Below, piece after piece: positions 49,801-61,764 of a DNA stretch of 64,000 bases (position 1 is the first letter of the stretch; every line of letters starts with the position of its first letter). The stretch is taken from assembly GCA_900074885.1 (NCBI GenBank), contig FJUW01000009.1, forward strand, positions 186,001 through 250,000, in the 5' to 3' direction. This DNA is from Rhynchosporium graminicola (taxonomy: Eukaryota > Ascomycota > Leotiomycetes > Helotiales > Ploettnerulaceae). Below the pieces are notes generated by a model. That model made no database searches, was not told the origin of the DNA, and worked only from the letters and a program-made list of their open reading frames with translations. A program made the position numbers and the translations under genes.

Positions 49801-51491
49801 AAGTCAGTTTAAGCATCGACTTTCCGTTAGGCTCGTCTCGTCTCGTCTTGTTCGTGCGAGGGATATGACATGTGGCTGTGCGGTGCTTTGATCTCGATGA
49901 AGTCATTTTTGATTCCTTGTGCCTTACATCGACCGTATGCTGGGATCAATGGTCACAAATGGCATTCTGCTGGCGAGGATTTACACTGACCCTGACACAA
50001 GCCGATCGGTGTCCCTAAATTGCTGACAGTTTGTGCATCTCTACACGCCGAGTACAGGGCCAAGCACAAGTGCAGGGAGGCACCTCGAGCTAAAAGCTCA
50101 GCTCAGCGCATCGCTTTCGTTCTCTTCCAAGGTTCTCGGAACGGATGATATGCGCCGACATCAGCACCACAAATCTAAAGCTATTATTAGTAGACACAAG
50201 TACCTAGGTACATACATTTGTTTGTGAGCAAGATGCTCCTCCTCAATCCGTATTCTCTATCTTCTCAGATGCAATGATGAGACAAAGTATGTATAGAAGA
50301 ACGAGATCAAAAGCGCGAGATAGAAGCTGCTTCAGATTCGTTTGACTGCGCGCACCATCCTGCCGGAAAAGCCAGCCCAGCACAGCCACAGCCACTGAAC
50401 TACTGGAGGTACAGTAACTAGGAATTGGGCCAGGTTGACTGGGGAATTAGTGCTGTGGAGGGGAGGGGAGAAAGCCTTATGAGCTTCTCCACACACAGGC
50501 AGGTCAGTCTGTGCATTTGGGTACTTCTGTCCTAGCTTAGAAGAGCGCTTATTCGAACTATAGTAAATATACTACAGTTATTATTATTTCTTATTAGAAC
50601 TTGATTAACTATTAACTTGCACCAAACCAAACCAGCTACCCCTAGGTAGGTATCTATCTATAACCTCCATATCCCTGGCTGTCATGTCTCGTTCCCGCTG
50701 TCTGTCTTGCTATGAAGCTGTTGCTCCATAGGTAACTTGCTCCCTGCCTACCTACCTTAGCATACCTACCTACCTACCTTAGATACCTTACCTCCTTACC
50801 TTACCTCTGTGCCTAGATATCTCTGATCATTCCCTGCTATGATCACCGAGCAAGTCTGCCTGGCTGGCTGTGCTCTCCCCGGGCAATGCTTGCTTGCTCG
50901 AGCATCTTCATGACCCCGCTGGTTGGTTGTCAAACTCTGTTACCTACAGAGCTGCCCTGCTTATCTTGAACTCTAGCGGCAATCACACCCCTCCCGTAAA
51001 CTCTCCTCAATCCCCAACCCTGCCGTATCCTGCCTTACACCTATTCTTCCTGTCTTCTGCACTGAACTTACCTGCGACTTCCATGTCTTCAGCTCTACAT
51101 TCCCATCATCTAAATTGATAATCATTTTGTCGCGTCTCATCACTCTTCTGCTATTACCCCTCTGCCGGATCAGGACATCGCATCACATCACATCACATCA
51201 CATCACATCAAACCCCATCACAACTCATCCAGCTATCCCTCCTGTCTACTCCCTAATCTGTCGCACTCTGCTTCTATTTCTAGCTGCAACACTTAGTTGA
51301 ACAATAGCCGCGCTGTACTGTCGCCCTACTACCTGCTTATACCACTATCACTTACCAAGGCTTGCAAACCATGATCACAGCCCTGCCTGCTGCCTCTTGA
51401 CACAAGCCAGCCCAACCCAATACTCTCGTCGAGCTTCCATTTCTTCATAAGAGACCGCGATCCAACATAGCCTCCCCCTCTCGTCTCACCG
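46881..51491. other. 4.6 kb intergenic plus long pyrimidine-rich leader
   Basis: No gene is supported between 46.9 and 50.5 kb. From about 50.6 kb the plus strand becomes C/T-rich with ACCT runs (about 50753-50805) and a CATCA repeat, and contains short upstream open frames (for example starting at 50870 and 51115). This is typical of a long regulated 5' leader of a fungal developmental or regulatory gene, which suits the zinc-finger gene that follows. Confidence 0.5.
51181..51210. repeat. CATCA x6 microsatellite
   Basis: Six perfect copies of CATCA in tandem in the presumed leader of the C2H2 gene, about 280 bases upstream of its ATG. Confidence 0.9.
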
Positions 51492-54400
51492 ATGTCTCCA
51501 AGATACCCTTCTACCTCCCCTCCCCGCGACCCTCATAACCCGAGAGACTTCGACGACTTAGGGTTGAGCAGTCACCAACCTACCACCCCATTCAGCTCTC
51601 TCCTGTCGCCGTATACCAACCCCCAAACCTTGAGCAACTTTACCAGTCCATCATACACCCCAGCGGAATTGGACTACAGTAACTATCAGTCCAGCGAGCT
51701 CGACGATAGTGATCCTTTCTTTGGCGTGAACTTTGACGAGGGTGTACAACGAACTGACTCTATTCCAATAACTGCGAGACTTGGGAACGTTGCGTACCCA
51801 TCCACATATAGCGACGCTGATCTCAACCGTTCATTGCCTGCGCTTCCCACACAGGCTGAGTTACGCTCTAGCGATGCGAATATAGGGAACTCAATATATC
51901 CTTTAAGCCCAAACCACAGCAGTATACACAATACTCCGTCGCCGAACAACGCAACCAATGATAGAAAGATCAAAACCACAATTTCTCAGCACGAGCTGAC
52001 CAGTGGACTACACAACGTGCGCTTCCAGGGCAGGTCACTCGCGCCAACTGTTACTTCCATTCAGTTGACTCCAGAGAATAGCGGGAGTAGCCATACAAGC
52101 GCCGAAGGCCTCGAACCAAGTACGATGCCGCTTCGTCCCGAACAAAGTCCCCACCTGACAATCTCTCATTGGGGGGATGGGCAACAACAAAACCCCCCAT
52201 ATTCATTTATCCAATCAAACCTGCAGTATGGGGAGACCAACGGCCACGGCTTTGGTAGGCAATTACCAGTTCAGCAGCCTGAGCACTACTTGCGTACTTC
52301 TGTGCAAAGAGACGAGGATGGATCCTGGCTAAGTAATGAAGTGACTGGACAACGTGGATTGGATCCAGAGACGAGGAAAGGCATTGCGGACGAAATTCCT
52401 ACGCTCAAAGAAGAGGATGACAACCGAAAAAGGCTTCATAAGAATATCGAAGTTGATGAGTGGAGGTCCCAGGCTGATGGGAGCCGTGATACTGAAGATG
52501 AAATACCTTCTGAATCTTATTTCCCGAGTCACGAGAACTGGTACCTCAAAGGCAATGTCAGCAGCAAACGGACGCAGGAGGAAATACACAACGAAATACC
52601 TCCCCTTGACGATGGAGCCAGTCTTCATGAAAATCGACTGGTCGAAGGTCAGATTTACTACGATATCAACAGTGACCACATCAACGAAGCTGATAAGGTG
52701 GAGCTGATAAATCATCCTCGATACTGGAAAGATAACCCTTCGATGCCGCACATCACCACCAGCCGCTTCCAGCCCGAGACTGCCAAAGAAGCCATGAAGA
52801 AATTCAACTCTCACGCTGACACGATTTCAATCGCCTCACGTGCCGCCACCTGGGGCACGAGGCGGAAGAGTGAGTCCGACTTCGAAGGGATACTGGATGG
52901 TGGGTTTCTCAAGAAACTTTCCATCAGTACCAGTAAAGGAAAAGAGGACAACCGTCCGCGTCAGAATAGTCTTTTCGATCAAGGATTGGATCGTTTAGCA
53001 AACTTCGCTCGGAAAAGAAGCGACAGCAAGCTTAAACGTGCCCGCAGCTCCCAAAACATACCCGAAGACGCAGAAGCTCCACAGAATCTACGACACAATA
53101 GCCAAGACACACTTGCGCCCCCCATGAGAACTCCTAGCTTCGGAAAAAGACCTACGCCAAGCATCAACACTGCCTTTGCTGCCATGGCAGGTCCTCTTGC
53201 AGCCGTTGGTACCACTCACACACGCCGCACCTCTGTCGGAGCCCCGACTATATCTCCCAAGAGTCCGGGTCATCTTCGCTTTCCCAACATCATCAATAGG
53301 GTTAGAAGCCGAAGCGACTTGACATCTCAAGATAAGTCAGGACAGACCGGAATTGCAGACCTCTGGAGAAACTCAGGGGGACCGCCTGTTCTTGCGGCAA
53401 CCCCAAACCATGTCGAATCTAGTCGACCTGAGCCACTACACCAGGACAGTCATGATCGCGAAGAGGATGAGGACGAAGATGACGAGGCAGAGGAGAATGA
53501 CATGAAGATGAGTTTTGAGCAACAAGGGAATCCCATCGACCCAAGTTATGAAGGCTTTAAGACGCACGTTCGTCTTCTGAATCCCGACATGCACTACCGG
53601 AACAAGTGGCTCGTGAGCAGGATCGCACGTCAACAAGTGATTCGGTACAAGAGCTTGCTCGAACTTAGAGTTAAGCACTCGCAGGACATCAATGCCCGAA
53701 AATGCTCTGCTGGCCCTCACTGCTCGGCCGTCCAGACCGAAGCTCTAGGGAAGCCTCTCGAGCAAGACCAGACTCCCTTAGGACTGTATGTAGTGACGGA
53801 ATTTTCGGACACCGACTCGAATCCTGGCGACGGTACCCTCACAGAGGACACCTTTCCACAAGGGGTACCGATGCCCCCGACAAAGAATCTCCCAGCTGAG
53901 TTCGAGTGTCAGTTGTGCTTCAAAGCCAAGAGGTTCCAGAAGCCCTCTGACTGGACCAAGCATGTTCACGAGGATGTTCAGCCGTTCACCTGTACTTATG
54001 AAACATGTAAAGAATCCAAGTCATTCAAGAGGAAGGCAGACTGGGTTCGACACGAGAATGAGAGACATCGTCGTCTGGAGTGGTGGATCTGCCAGGTAGA
54101 TGAATGCCAACACCCTTGCTATCGAAAGGACAATTTCCTTCAACATCTCGTCCGTGAGCACAAGTTCCCAGAACCGAAGGAGAAAACGAAGGCCGCTATC
54201 AAGAAGGCACGCTTATCTGAACCCGCCTGGAAGATGTTAGAGCAGTGCCACAAGGAAACAGCAAATCAGCCACAGGATGAGCCTTGCAAATTCTGTGGAA
54301 AGACCTTCACGACTTGGAAGAAGCTGACTGTGCATCTTGCCAAACATATGGAACACATCAGCCTTCCCATCCTCCGTCTAGTTGAGGCCAAATCCATCGA

Positions 54401-55109
54401 TGCCAATACGATCATCAGTCCTATTGGTGAGCAGATTCTGACACCAGTGACACCAACCAGCCGTGCAAAATTTGAAGCGCACAGTCCGTTCAACATGGAC
54501 AGCATTTCACCCCACACCCCAACCACTTCTCACTTTCCATCCTCGAGATTTGAACAGCCTTCTTACTTCCCCACTGCTGGCCTTCGCAATGGCTACCGTA
54601 TGCATGACTCTACACCTCAAGAGGTCCAGTATACCAACACCAATGGCCACAGCCACCCAATGTATCCAGGCACATTTGGAGCTCAAAACGTGGACCATTC
54701 TCGCGGCTTCAACAACATGGGCTCAGACAATAGAAACCATGGTAATCAATCTCGCGCTTATGGATCCATGGATTCCAGCTTCTCACACCCAAAAGTCGAA
54801 CAGCCTCGAGACTTTGGATCTATGGATTCAAGCTTCCCTCTCGCGATATCGAACCTAAATTATAGCATGCAGCAAACCTCAGGATGTTCAAATCCTCAGG
54901 TTTTCTCTACTGCTCCTCTGATTACAACCTATCAGACTTCTAATATGCTCGGAGCCAGCGACGCCGGGTACGGCTTCGATCCCATGGCCCTCAATGTCAA
55001 TCAGAGCTTTGCGCCACTACCGATGAACCGAGCACACGGTAGTACCTCGTCATTCGGGCACTCACCTCAAAACGTGCCTCAGATGCCTTACTATGAGCAC
55101 CAACAATAA
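51492..55109 (+). CDS. Large C2H2 zinc-finger regulator
   Basis: A single uninterrupted exon of 1205 residues. The first 800 residues are disordered, Ser/Pro/Asn-rich, with a strongly acidic run (REEDEDEDDEAEENDMK, ~656-672). Residues ~804-960 hold a zinc-finger array: a degenerate first unit (CQLC ... HVH), two C-x4-C-x12-H-x4-H fingers (CTYETCKESKSF ... RHENERH and CQVDECQHPCYRK ... HLVREH), a spacer, and a C-x2-C-x12-H-x3-H finger (CKFCGKTF ... HLAKH). The C-terminus is Asn/Ser/Gly/Met-rich, with a duplicated segment around GSMDSSF. It should act in the nucleus as a DNA-binding regulator. The long leader with upstream open frames suggests translational control. The family is widespread in Pezizomycotina but I cannot give a named orthologue. 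Confidence 0.93.
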   Translation: MSPRYPSTSPPRDPHNPRDFDDLGLSSHQPTTPFSSLLSPYTNPQTLSNFTSPSYTPAELDYSNYQSSELDDSDPFFGVNFDEGVQRTDSIPITARLGNVAYPSTYSDADLNRSLPALPTQAELRSSDANIGNSIYPLSPNHSSIHNTPSPNNATNDRKIKTTISQHELTSGLHNVRFQGRSLAPTVTSIQLTPENSGSSHTSAEGLEPSTMPLRPEQSPHLTISHWGDGQQQNPPYSFIQSNLQYGETNGHGFGRQLPVQQPEHYLRTSVQRDEDGSWLSNEVTGQRGLDPETRKGIADEIPTLKEEDDNRKRLHKNIEVDEWRSQADGSRDTEDEIPSESYFPSHENWYLKGNVSSKRTQEEIHNEIPPLDDGASLHENRLVEGQIYYDINSDHINEADKVELINHPRYWKDNPSMPHITTSRFQPETAKEAMKKFNSHADTISIASRAATWGTRRKSESDFEGILDGGFLKKLSISTSKGKEDNRPRQNSLFDQGLDRLANFARKRSDSKLKRARSSQNIPEDAEAPQNLRHNSQDTLAPPMRTPSFGKRPTPSINTAFAAMAGPLAAVGTTHTRRTSVGAPTISPKSPGHLRFPNIINRVRSRSDLTSQDKSGQTGIADLWRNSGGPPVLAATPNHVESSRPEPLHQDSHDREEDEDEDDEAEENDMKMSFEQQGNPIDPSYEGFKTHVRLLNPDMHYRNKWLVSRIARQQVIRYKSLLELRVKHSQDINARKCSAGPHCSAVQTEALGKPLEQDQTPLGLYVVTEFSDTDSNPGDGTLTEDTFPQGVPMPPTKNLPAEFECQLCFKAKRFQKPSDWTKHVHEDVQPFTCTYETCKESKSFKRKADWVRHENERHRRLEWWICQVDECQHPCYRKDNFLQHLVREHKFPEPKEKTKAAIKKARLSEPAWKMLEQCHKETANQPQDEPCKFCGKTFTTWKKLTVHLAKHMEHISLPILRLVEAKSIDANTIISPIGEQILTPVTPTSRAKFEAHSPFNMDSISPHTPTTSHFPSSRFEQPSYFPTAGLRNGYRMHDSTPQEVQYTNTNGHSHPMYPGTFGAQNVDHSRGFNNMGSDNRNHGNQSRAYGSMDSSFSHPKVEQPRDFGSMDSSFPLAISNLNYSMQQTSGCSNPQVFSTAPLITTYQTSNMLGASDAGYGFDPMALNVNQSFAPLPMNRAHGSTSSFGHSPQNVPQMPYYEHQQ

Positions 55110-57119
55110 TGTATTATGAATTTGACGTGTTCATGTTAGCGGCCTTCTTTGTCGCTGGTTACACGTTTCATATAGATGGGTGGGCGTAGTGATCTCGCTA
55201 GCTTTTTTCTAATTTATATACGGATACCAAGACAATATGTCTGCGTTGCTTTTGTTTTCTTTTATACATCTTCATGGCTAGCCCGGGGTAGCGGCGTCAA
55301 CAATACAATCCTGATTATTTGTCCTGGAGCACTTTTCAAATTCCTCTAGTTGCTGCTTCATTCGGTCTTAGTGAGCAGCGAGCCTGTTACAGGGCGGCTC
55401 GCCAGAACGAGGCTCGCTCAGTCTTTGTCCAACCGGTCCAAGCCAGAGTAAAAGTGTCTAGACTTTCAACTGGGCAAATATGTTCCCGAGCCTTTGGATG
55501 CTTCGATATAAGTAAGTAAATCAAAGTCCTGGGCCAATGGATATTGTATGGCAGTAGTAAGTGAGACTTGTCATATAGACAGAACCCCAAGCGATTGATC
55601 GACATAAAGTTTTTGGTAATGCGATGTGTTCATCTTGTTTACCCATCGACAGGATAGGAGTCTCGGGGGCCGAGTCGTGTTTCTACTTTTTGATTCGGCG
55701 AGCTTTGCAGTTTCTTACTGGGATGAGAAGCTCTACATGTTTGTTTTTTATTGTTTTGAAAATTTAAAAATTTGGAAAGTCTCATCCAAAATTTACTGTT
55801 AGTAATACTTGCCTGGAATGTGTTGGTTATTTGTCTTCTTGCCTTTGGGGTTCTCTGGACAATGTTTTCAACTTGTATGCGGATGAGTCGATTGTGTTAT
55901 GATGTAAAAGATTAGTCGAACATCATAACTAAATGGCTCTTCAACCTCATCATCGCATTTGTAACGCCCTCTTTCGTCGATTAAGATAAAGCGAACCTCG
56001 AGTCCATCGTCTTTGACATCTGGGGAAGCACCTGTGCGCTTGCGGCGGTGTATATGTATTTCGTGGTCTACGAGACGAATAAAAAAAATGAATTTGGAGT
56101 GTGTTGATGATATGACGAAGGAGGATTCTCCTTGGCGGAGTGCTGGATGGGCACCTGAGGGCCAGCGCGATGAGGAGGCTGCTGCTACTGGAAGCGAGAA
56201 GAGCTGAAATCACTGGCTGCAGTTGAGATCTCAAAGGCTCAGTAGATTGCTAAAAATGTTAGCTTAATCGCTTATATGTGTCTTTGGTGACGCAAGACAA
56301 GATCTTGATTCATGGTCTACTTATATTTTAGACAGTCAGATACGTCTGCCGAGTAGTTTCGAAGCACTCAGCATAGATGTCGTCGGATTGGTAGCTCTTG
56401 ACCAACCCAGTTCTTTCTTTCACTTTCATTTGGAAGAACTGATTGTTCTTGCTCGGTTTTGCGAGGAGTTATATGTGACTGTACTTGAGAAGGCACAGAG
56501 ATCGACAAAATATAATCTCAAAGATCGAATCAGAAATCAAAATCAAAACCGGCCAAAACAATTGCTGCCGAGACTCTTCTGAATTCGCTACATGTAGTAG
56601 AGTCTAGTCTTTGGGTTTGGACTTGACAAAGGTCTTCTATCGAATGTCCTGTAACAACCTGGTACGTTTGAAAGAAGAAGGAATATGCCTATGCTCTACA
56701 ATAGTCGGTGCTTCGGATACTGATATAGCCAGGCTCGAATGCGAACATGCGATAAATTAGTTCCTATGCAAAGTACAACCAGAGGATATCGGTAGGTGAA
56801 TGAGGCTGCAAACCCCTAAAAGCTGGATTTGTCATGCTCGTATCAGAGCATTATAGCACTGGGGGCCCGTCATCTATTGTTCAAAGCTTTGTCTACTGTA
56901 GCGGATCTCTAAATTTCTGCGGTATTACCTGCTAACTAACCCTCAACGAGCTACAGTAGACGATTTGTAAGAAGTGGGGAAATACTCTCGCAGAGTTTCA
57001 AACGCGATCTAGTAAATCGGAGGCTGGTTGTGTCGTATTCGTGCGGATTCCATTTCAAACACACCGGAGGACAGAAAGTCCGGGTTGATAGCACTTCTTC
57101 CAGAACTCTGGAAACCTGC
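55110..57119. other. Intergenic, no supported gene
   Basis: 3' flank of the C2H2 gene and the promoter of the hydrolase gene. Short open frames at 55319-55519 and 56388-56582 have no motif. Confidence 0.5.
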
Positions 57120-58319
57120 ATGTCAATAATGACATCTCGAATTCTCATAACGCCGCACCTCGGCATCGTGATCGCTTCCTCCCTTGCAACGACACTCGCT
57201 CTCTTCACGATCTTCAAATGCAGTACACCATGTCAAGATATCATTAAAAGCCCACGAGAAGCCCAATTGCTGAATCTCTCGAGTGAAGAGAAAGATGGGC
57301 TGCCTTATCCACCTGATTTGCTCCCGGGAGGGAGAGATGTGACGAGTCCGGTATGTCACATGACCTGGCAAGAGAAAACCGATACTGACCACGGAAATCA
57401 GTACGGCACAACAAGAGTCTACGAATGGGGTCCAGAAGATGGACGCAAGGTCCTGTTTGTTCATGGTATTAGTACCCCATGTATAGCCCTGAGCGAAATG
57501 GCCAATGGTCTCGTGGCTAAAGGATGTCGAGTCCTCCTCTTTGACCTCTTTGGACGTGGGTATAGTGATGATGTGAACTTGCCTCACGATTCACGATTGT
57601 ACATCACGCAAATCCTCCTCGCTATCGCGTCGTCTCCTCTACCTTGGACGCCTGAAGGGTTCAGTCTGATCGGTTACTCGTTTGGAGGTGGCATTGCAGC
57701 AGATTTCACAGTCGCGTTCCCTGATATGGTAAAAAGTCTCGTTTTGCTTGCGCCAGTAGGATTGATTAGATCAGAGCATTTCGGATGGCAGAGTCGTTTG
57801 ATGTATTCCGGAATCTTGCCGACAAGGTTGGTGGAGTGGATTGTGAGGGGTCGGCTTGGGGGGTACCCGGCTGAGAAACCAGTCATGGAGACGGGGAGTG
57901 AAGGGGAATCATTGCTCGCCGATGACTTGAAGAGGAATCGGGATCCGAAATTCGAGAATGCTGTCGTGGTCGTGGTTAAGGATAGACCGAATGTCACGGT
58001 TGCGGATGTGGTGGGTTGGCAGCTAGAGGAGCATAAGGGCTTCGTGAGGAGTTTTGTTAGTAGTATGATGTGGGGGTCTATAGAGGGCCCGAGGCCGGCA
58101 TGGAAGGCTCTTGGGGAGAGGAAAGAGAAGATTCTTGTAATCGTTGGAGAAGAAGATCCTATCATGTTGGTGGATGAATTAAGGATTGATGTCGAAGATG
58201 TAATTGGAGCGGAAAGGGTACAATTCAGGGTTATCGAGGGCGATGGTCATGATTTTCCTATTTCTGCACCGGAAAGGGTTGTTGCAGAGGTGAGCGAGGC
58301 TTGGGGAATAAATATGTAG
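57120..58319 (+). CDS. Membrane-anchored alpha/beta hydrolase
   Basis: A single exon of 399 residues from the first in-frame ATG; the frame is open 30 codons further upstream but starts there with GTG. One hydrophobic segment near the N-terminus (residues ~10-33) looks like a signal anchor. The fold is clear: VLFVHGIS (oxyanion turn), LLFDLFGRGYSDD, the nucleophile elbow GYSFGG (Ser ~187), VGEEDPI (Asp) and GDGHDFP (His), a complete Ser-Asp-His triad in the usual order. Such enzymes hydrolyse esters, epoxides or lipids; the substrate cannot be told. With the N-terminal anchor it probably faces the ER or another endomembrane. No intron and no neighbouring pathway gene give further context. Confidence 0.9.
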   Translation: MSIMTSRILITPHLGIVIASSLATTLALFTIFKCSTPCQDIIKSPREAQLLNLSSEEKDGLPYPPDLLPGGRDVTSPVCHMTWQEKTDTDHGNQYGTTRVYEWGPEDGRKVLFVHGISTPCIALSEMANGLVAKGCRVLLFDLFGRGYSDDVNLPHDSRLYITQILLAIASSPLPWTPEGFSLIGYSFGGGIAADFTVAFPDMVKSLVLLAPVGLIRSEHFGWQSRLMYSGILPTRLVEWIVRGRLGGYPAEKPVMETGSEGESLLADDLKRNRDPKFENAVVVVVKDRPNVTVADVVGWQLEEHKGFVRSFVSSMMWGSIEGPRPAWKALGERKEKILVIVGEEDPIMLVDELRIDVEDVIGAERVQFRVIEGDGHDFPISAPERVVAEVSEAWGINM

Positions 58320-59551
58320 AAATCTAGTGTTTTTTAAGGCTTTGCTCGATTGTTTGCTGGCCTCCGTCTGCTTACGACGAGTAATATTACGTCCCGTCAT
58401 ATCCTAATACCATACTTGCTAAAATTATAAAAGGGATTATGAGAGAGAGCCTTCCTCGTTCTCCTACAACTAAGCCTTGTGAAATGCTCATTTTCAAGTC
58501 AGATTACCCGAGTATGACAATACGTGCAACTTAGGGCTTCGCATGCGACTGTGTGTCAGGGTCTCTTACCTAGTAAGTTGTCACAAAGCTTCTTATGGCT
58601 TCCTGGGCCGATAACAGATTTATCAAAGTGATTCTTGCGGAGACTTTGCAATTTTGTCTTCAGCGAAGCTTAGACTCGTTCTACGCTTCAATGAACACGC
58701 AGACATTCCATGTGATCTTCTACAGCTATTCTCCTTGACATCGAAGTTTTCTAAGACTTTCCATTAGAACAAAAGGGAGCATGCCTTGAGTCACGAGACC
58801 TGTTTCTTTTTGTTGGTTTTTTGCTCTGCCGACCGCATGTTTTCTGGTGCATCATAGCCGACATGAGGCTTAGCTGCTTTCGTGGCTAGCCAAACGCAGC
58901 TTTTTCGAATATATCGTTCCAAGTTGGTGCCAAAAAAAATTTCTTTCAACAGCCAAATATGAAATTTTGCAGGCTGCTCTGGAGGCCCAATTGCTATCTA
59001 GTAGCAAATGATCACGACATCAAAGTTCTGAGGAAGCTATGCCACATTGTAACTTACCACTGTTGTCATCGAGCTAAACCATAATTGGCACAACAACCGC
59101 CATTGCCGAATACAGTACCATAGTTTCGAATAATAGACAAATAGACGGAATCTCGAAGACTGTCCATCCTCCAATGGTTATGTGACTATGGAGTGTCTTT
59201 CTCCACAATACTTGTTGCAGCCGGACGAGCAACTGAAGATAAAGTGTAATGCTTAGCGCACGCTGTTATATCGTAACCTCCTTTTTTTTCCATGCGCATG
59301 ACGACGTAGGTACCCGCTCCGAATATTATAGTAATCGCACAAAGCGCACTATTAATATTGCGGATCTCTCAGCGCATCTTCTTCTCTCTTTCTTACCTTC
59401 TTCAACCCACACACATCGAGCGTCCAGCATCTTGCCAACCCAAGCCTCCAGTTTTCCAATCAATACACTTACAATTAAATTCCCATACAATCAGCTCCGT
59501 CTAATCAACATCTCTTCCACGCTCAATTCGTTCAAAGAGCAAACTTTCGAC
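58320..59551. other. Intergenic, no supported gene
   Basis: Flanks of the hydrolase and small-protein genes; the last 200 bases are C/T-rich leader-like sequence. Nothing else is seen. Confidence 0.5.
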
Positions 59552-59938
59552 ATGTCTTCCAATATGGACAACGAAATCTCAGCCTCCGCACTCGGCGAGG
59601 CCCTCTCCAAACTCGCCCTCTCGGATAACGACTCAGAAACCAGCGAAACAACCACGATGATAACCGACGATACTACTGAATTCAACGACCGCACCGCCGA
59701 GATCCGGGATGCGAGATTGGCCAACGCTATACTCTGTCTCGACGAGGACATTCCCGAAGATCTCGACGATTCCATCAAGGACCTTCTACAGAAGCACACC
59801 ACCGACACTACCTCTTTAGGATCCATGTCATTCTTAGCCTCGGAGCATTACTTGGATTTCAAGGCCCAACGTGAGGCGAAGAAGGCTACCGAGAAGAAAC
59901 TCCCTCGATCCAATCGTGCCCGAGCTGCTCGTCCATAA
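59552..59938 (+). CDS. Small acidic protein of unknown function
   Basis: A single exon of 128 residues starting with MSSNMDNEISASALGEAL after a C/A-rich leader. The frame is open further upstream from 59249, but that part resembles untranslated leader (runs of Thr/His/Ser/Phe). The protein is highly acidic in its first 90 residues (DNDSETSETTTMITDDTTEF, DEDIPEDLDDSIKDLL) and ends in a basic Lys/Arg stretch (REAKKATEKKL ... NRARAARP). No membrane segment, Cys pattern or domain is visible. Codon choice is C-ending and clean, which supports a real gene. Function is unknown. Confidence 0.65.
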   Translation: MSSNMDNEISASALGEALSKLALSDNDSETSETTTMITDDTTEFNDRTAEIRDARLANAILCLDEDIPEDLDDSIKDLLQKHTTDTTSLGSMSFLASEHYLDFKAQREAKKATEKKLPRSNRARAARP

Positions 59939-61764
59939 GCGAGCTTTTAAGCGACGATCATCGACAACAACAAAAAATCGTCGCCCAATACATGGAGAAC
60001 GCATTCCTCACCAATATCCATACCGCCAGCCAAAAAGCAAAATAATCAACGTAGAGCACATTACGAACCATAACGCGCAAATTCCACCGTGCGCGCTAGG
60101 GGTGGGCCTTACCGCGGCTACACCACCAGGAATCCTACGATCCGGACCATGTCCTGAGTCACCACAAACCACGCTAACCCGGAACCCTCGATTATCGACC
60201 ACAAACACTGGAATCTAGGCCAGCCCATAAGAAGAAAACATGTTTCCACAAGGAAAAATCGAGGTGCCTCCCATGAAGTAAGCTCTCAATTTTACATTCC
60301 CAAACGCGAACTGAGAGCTAACCATTCGGATAGCCGAGAACAGTACTAAAATGGTACTACTAACACAGTATGCAATAACCGACTGAGTAAGCCTTCACAG
60401 TACGTTTTCACTGGTAGAATTATCTGACATCATATAGCATAGCACAAACAACGACCCGGCAACATTGTGTACTCCGAACAAAAAGTCCTCCCTGTCGGAT
60501 TGGGTAAGACAGGGTCCTCCCGCCTTCAACAGGTTGGGGGAGCCCACCATGTCCTCTTTCGCGTAGCGAGTGGGCGTTAGTAATCCCTTATTCATCGTTA
60601 CTTATGTGATGGGTGGTAAGGTGATGAAGCTAGGCAGGACAACAGTGTAGACTTTTGTTTGAAAGTTTTGTGCGTTGTGAACTCTGGGACATCGCGGGGC
60701 TTGGAGCGGTAGGTGGCGCTCTTGATCAAAAATAAGTCGTGACGCTCATCTGATTCGTATTTTGTTTCATTGGGTAGGGATACCAATGATTAAGCAGATT
60801 TGTGCGGAGTCTTGACTAGTCTACTGTGCTTTATGATTTCAATATATATACCATTCTGGTTGGATGGCTTAAAACATGGATCTCAGGGATCTTTGAAGGA
60901 TTGAAATAGAAGTTCGTCATCATACCCAAACCCCCAGATCGTACGCCGCAAGCTGCCATGCTGTTCTTATTGGCGCCAAATATCTTCTTGACATACAAAT
61001 ATATGCTTCGATATACAAAAGTCGATCTGGCAATCGCTTGCATATAACCAGCAGCTATATTGTCATCCTGCTCATCATATGCAGCAAGATAAGAACGATA
61101 ACATACAAAATTTCCCTAGGCTTCTCGCCCACCTCGCTAAACATTTGTTATGTTTATAATGCCAGCTCCATTCCTTGTCTTCAAGATTCACTTCATATTG
61201 AGATTTGAAGGTGACATAGAAGCTCTTGCAAATGCATGGAAGAAGATGTTCGGACTATCGAATTTGAACCAATCTTGAGATTTATTGGATAAGCAGTATA
61301 CATAGCTGCTTCTTAAGATCAGCTTGTAGTGTCTCCGGAATTTCATGTAGAACAGGGCAGCATAAATGATTTTCTGCAAGCCTGGTATTATCAGATCTTT
61401 AGAGTCAAACATGGTGGCTGTTGAGTTTCAAACTTCTTGCCATTGCAACTTCCAAACTGACGATATGAGAATTGAATGAAACAGGTCCTGGAGCAGCCTT
61501 TATTACGAAGCCGAAGATCATTATCAAACTCCGCGATGTCTCCAGAATGCATTGACTTCCAATAACTCATGGATAAAATAATCCAAACCGCATCTCTCGC
61601 TTACAGACCCTATTCTCCTCAGATGTACTCAAAAATACGCGGTGTCGACCGCTGGCTTGGTATACTTCAGCCCACCTCCAATCCCTGGAAATGGCACGCG
61701 TCGGTCGCGTCTTCCTCGCAGTTCATCGCGTCGTCAAACCCCCATTCCCTCATACCAGCGAAAA
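59939..61764. other. Intergenic, no supported gene
   Basis: 3' flank of the small acidic protein and promoter of the dUTPase gene. The region around 60.8-61.4 kb is AT-rich. Open frames opposite one another near 60.0 and 61.2 kb have no motif. Confidence 0.5.
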
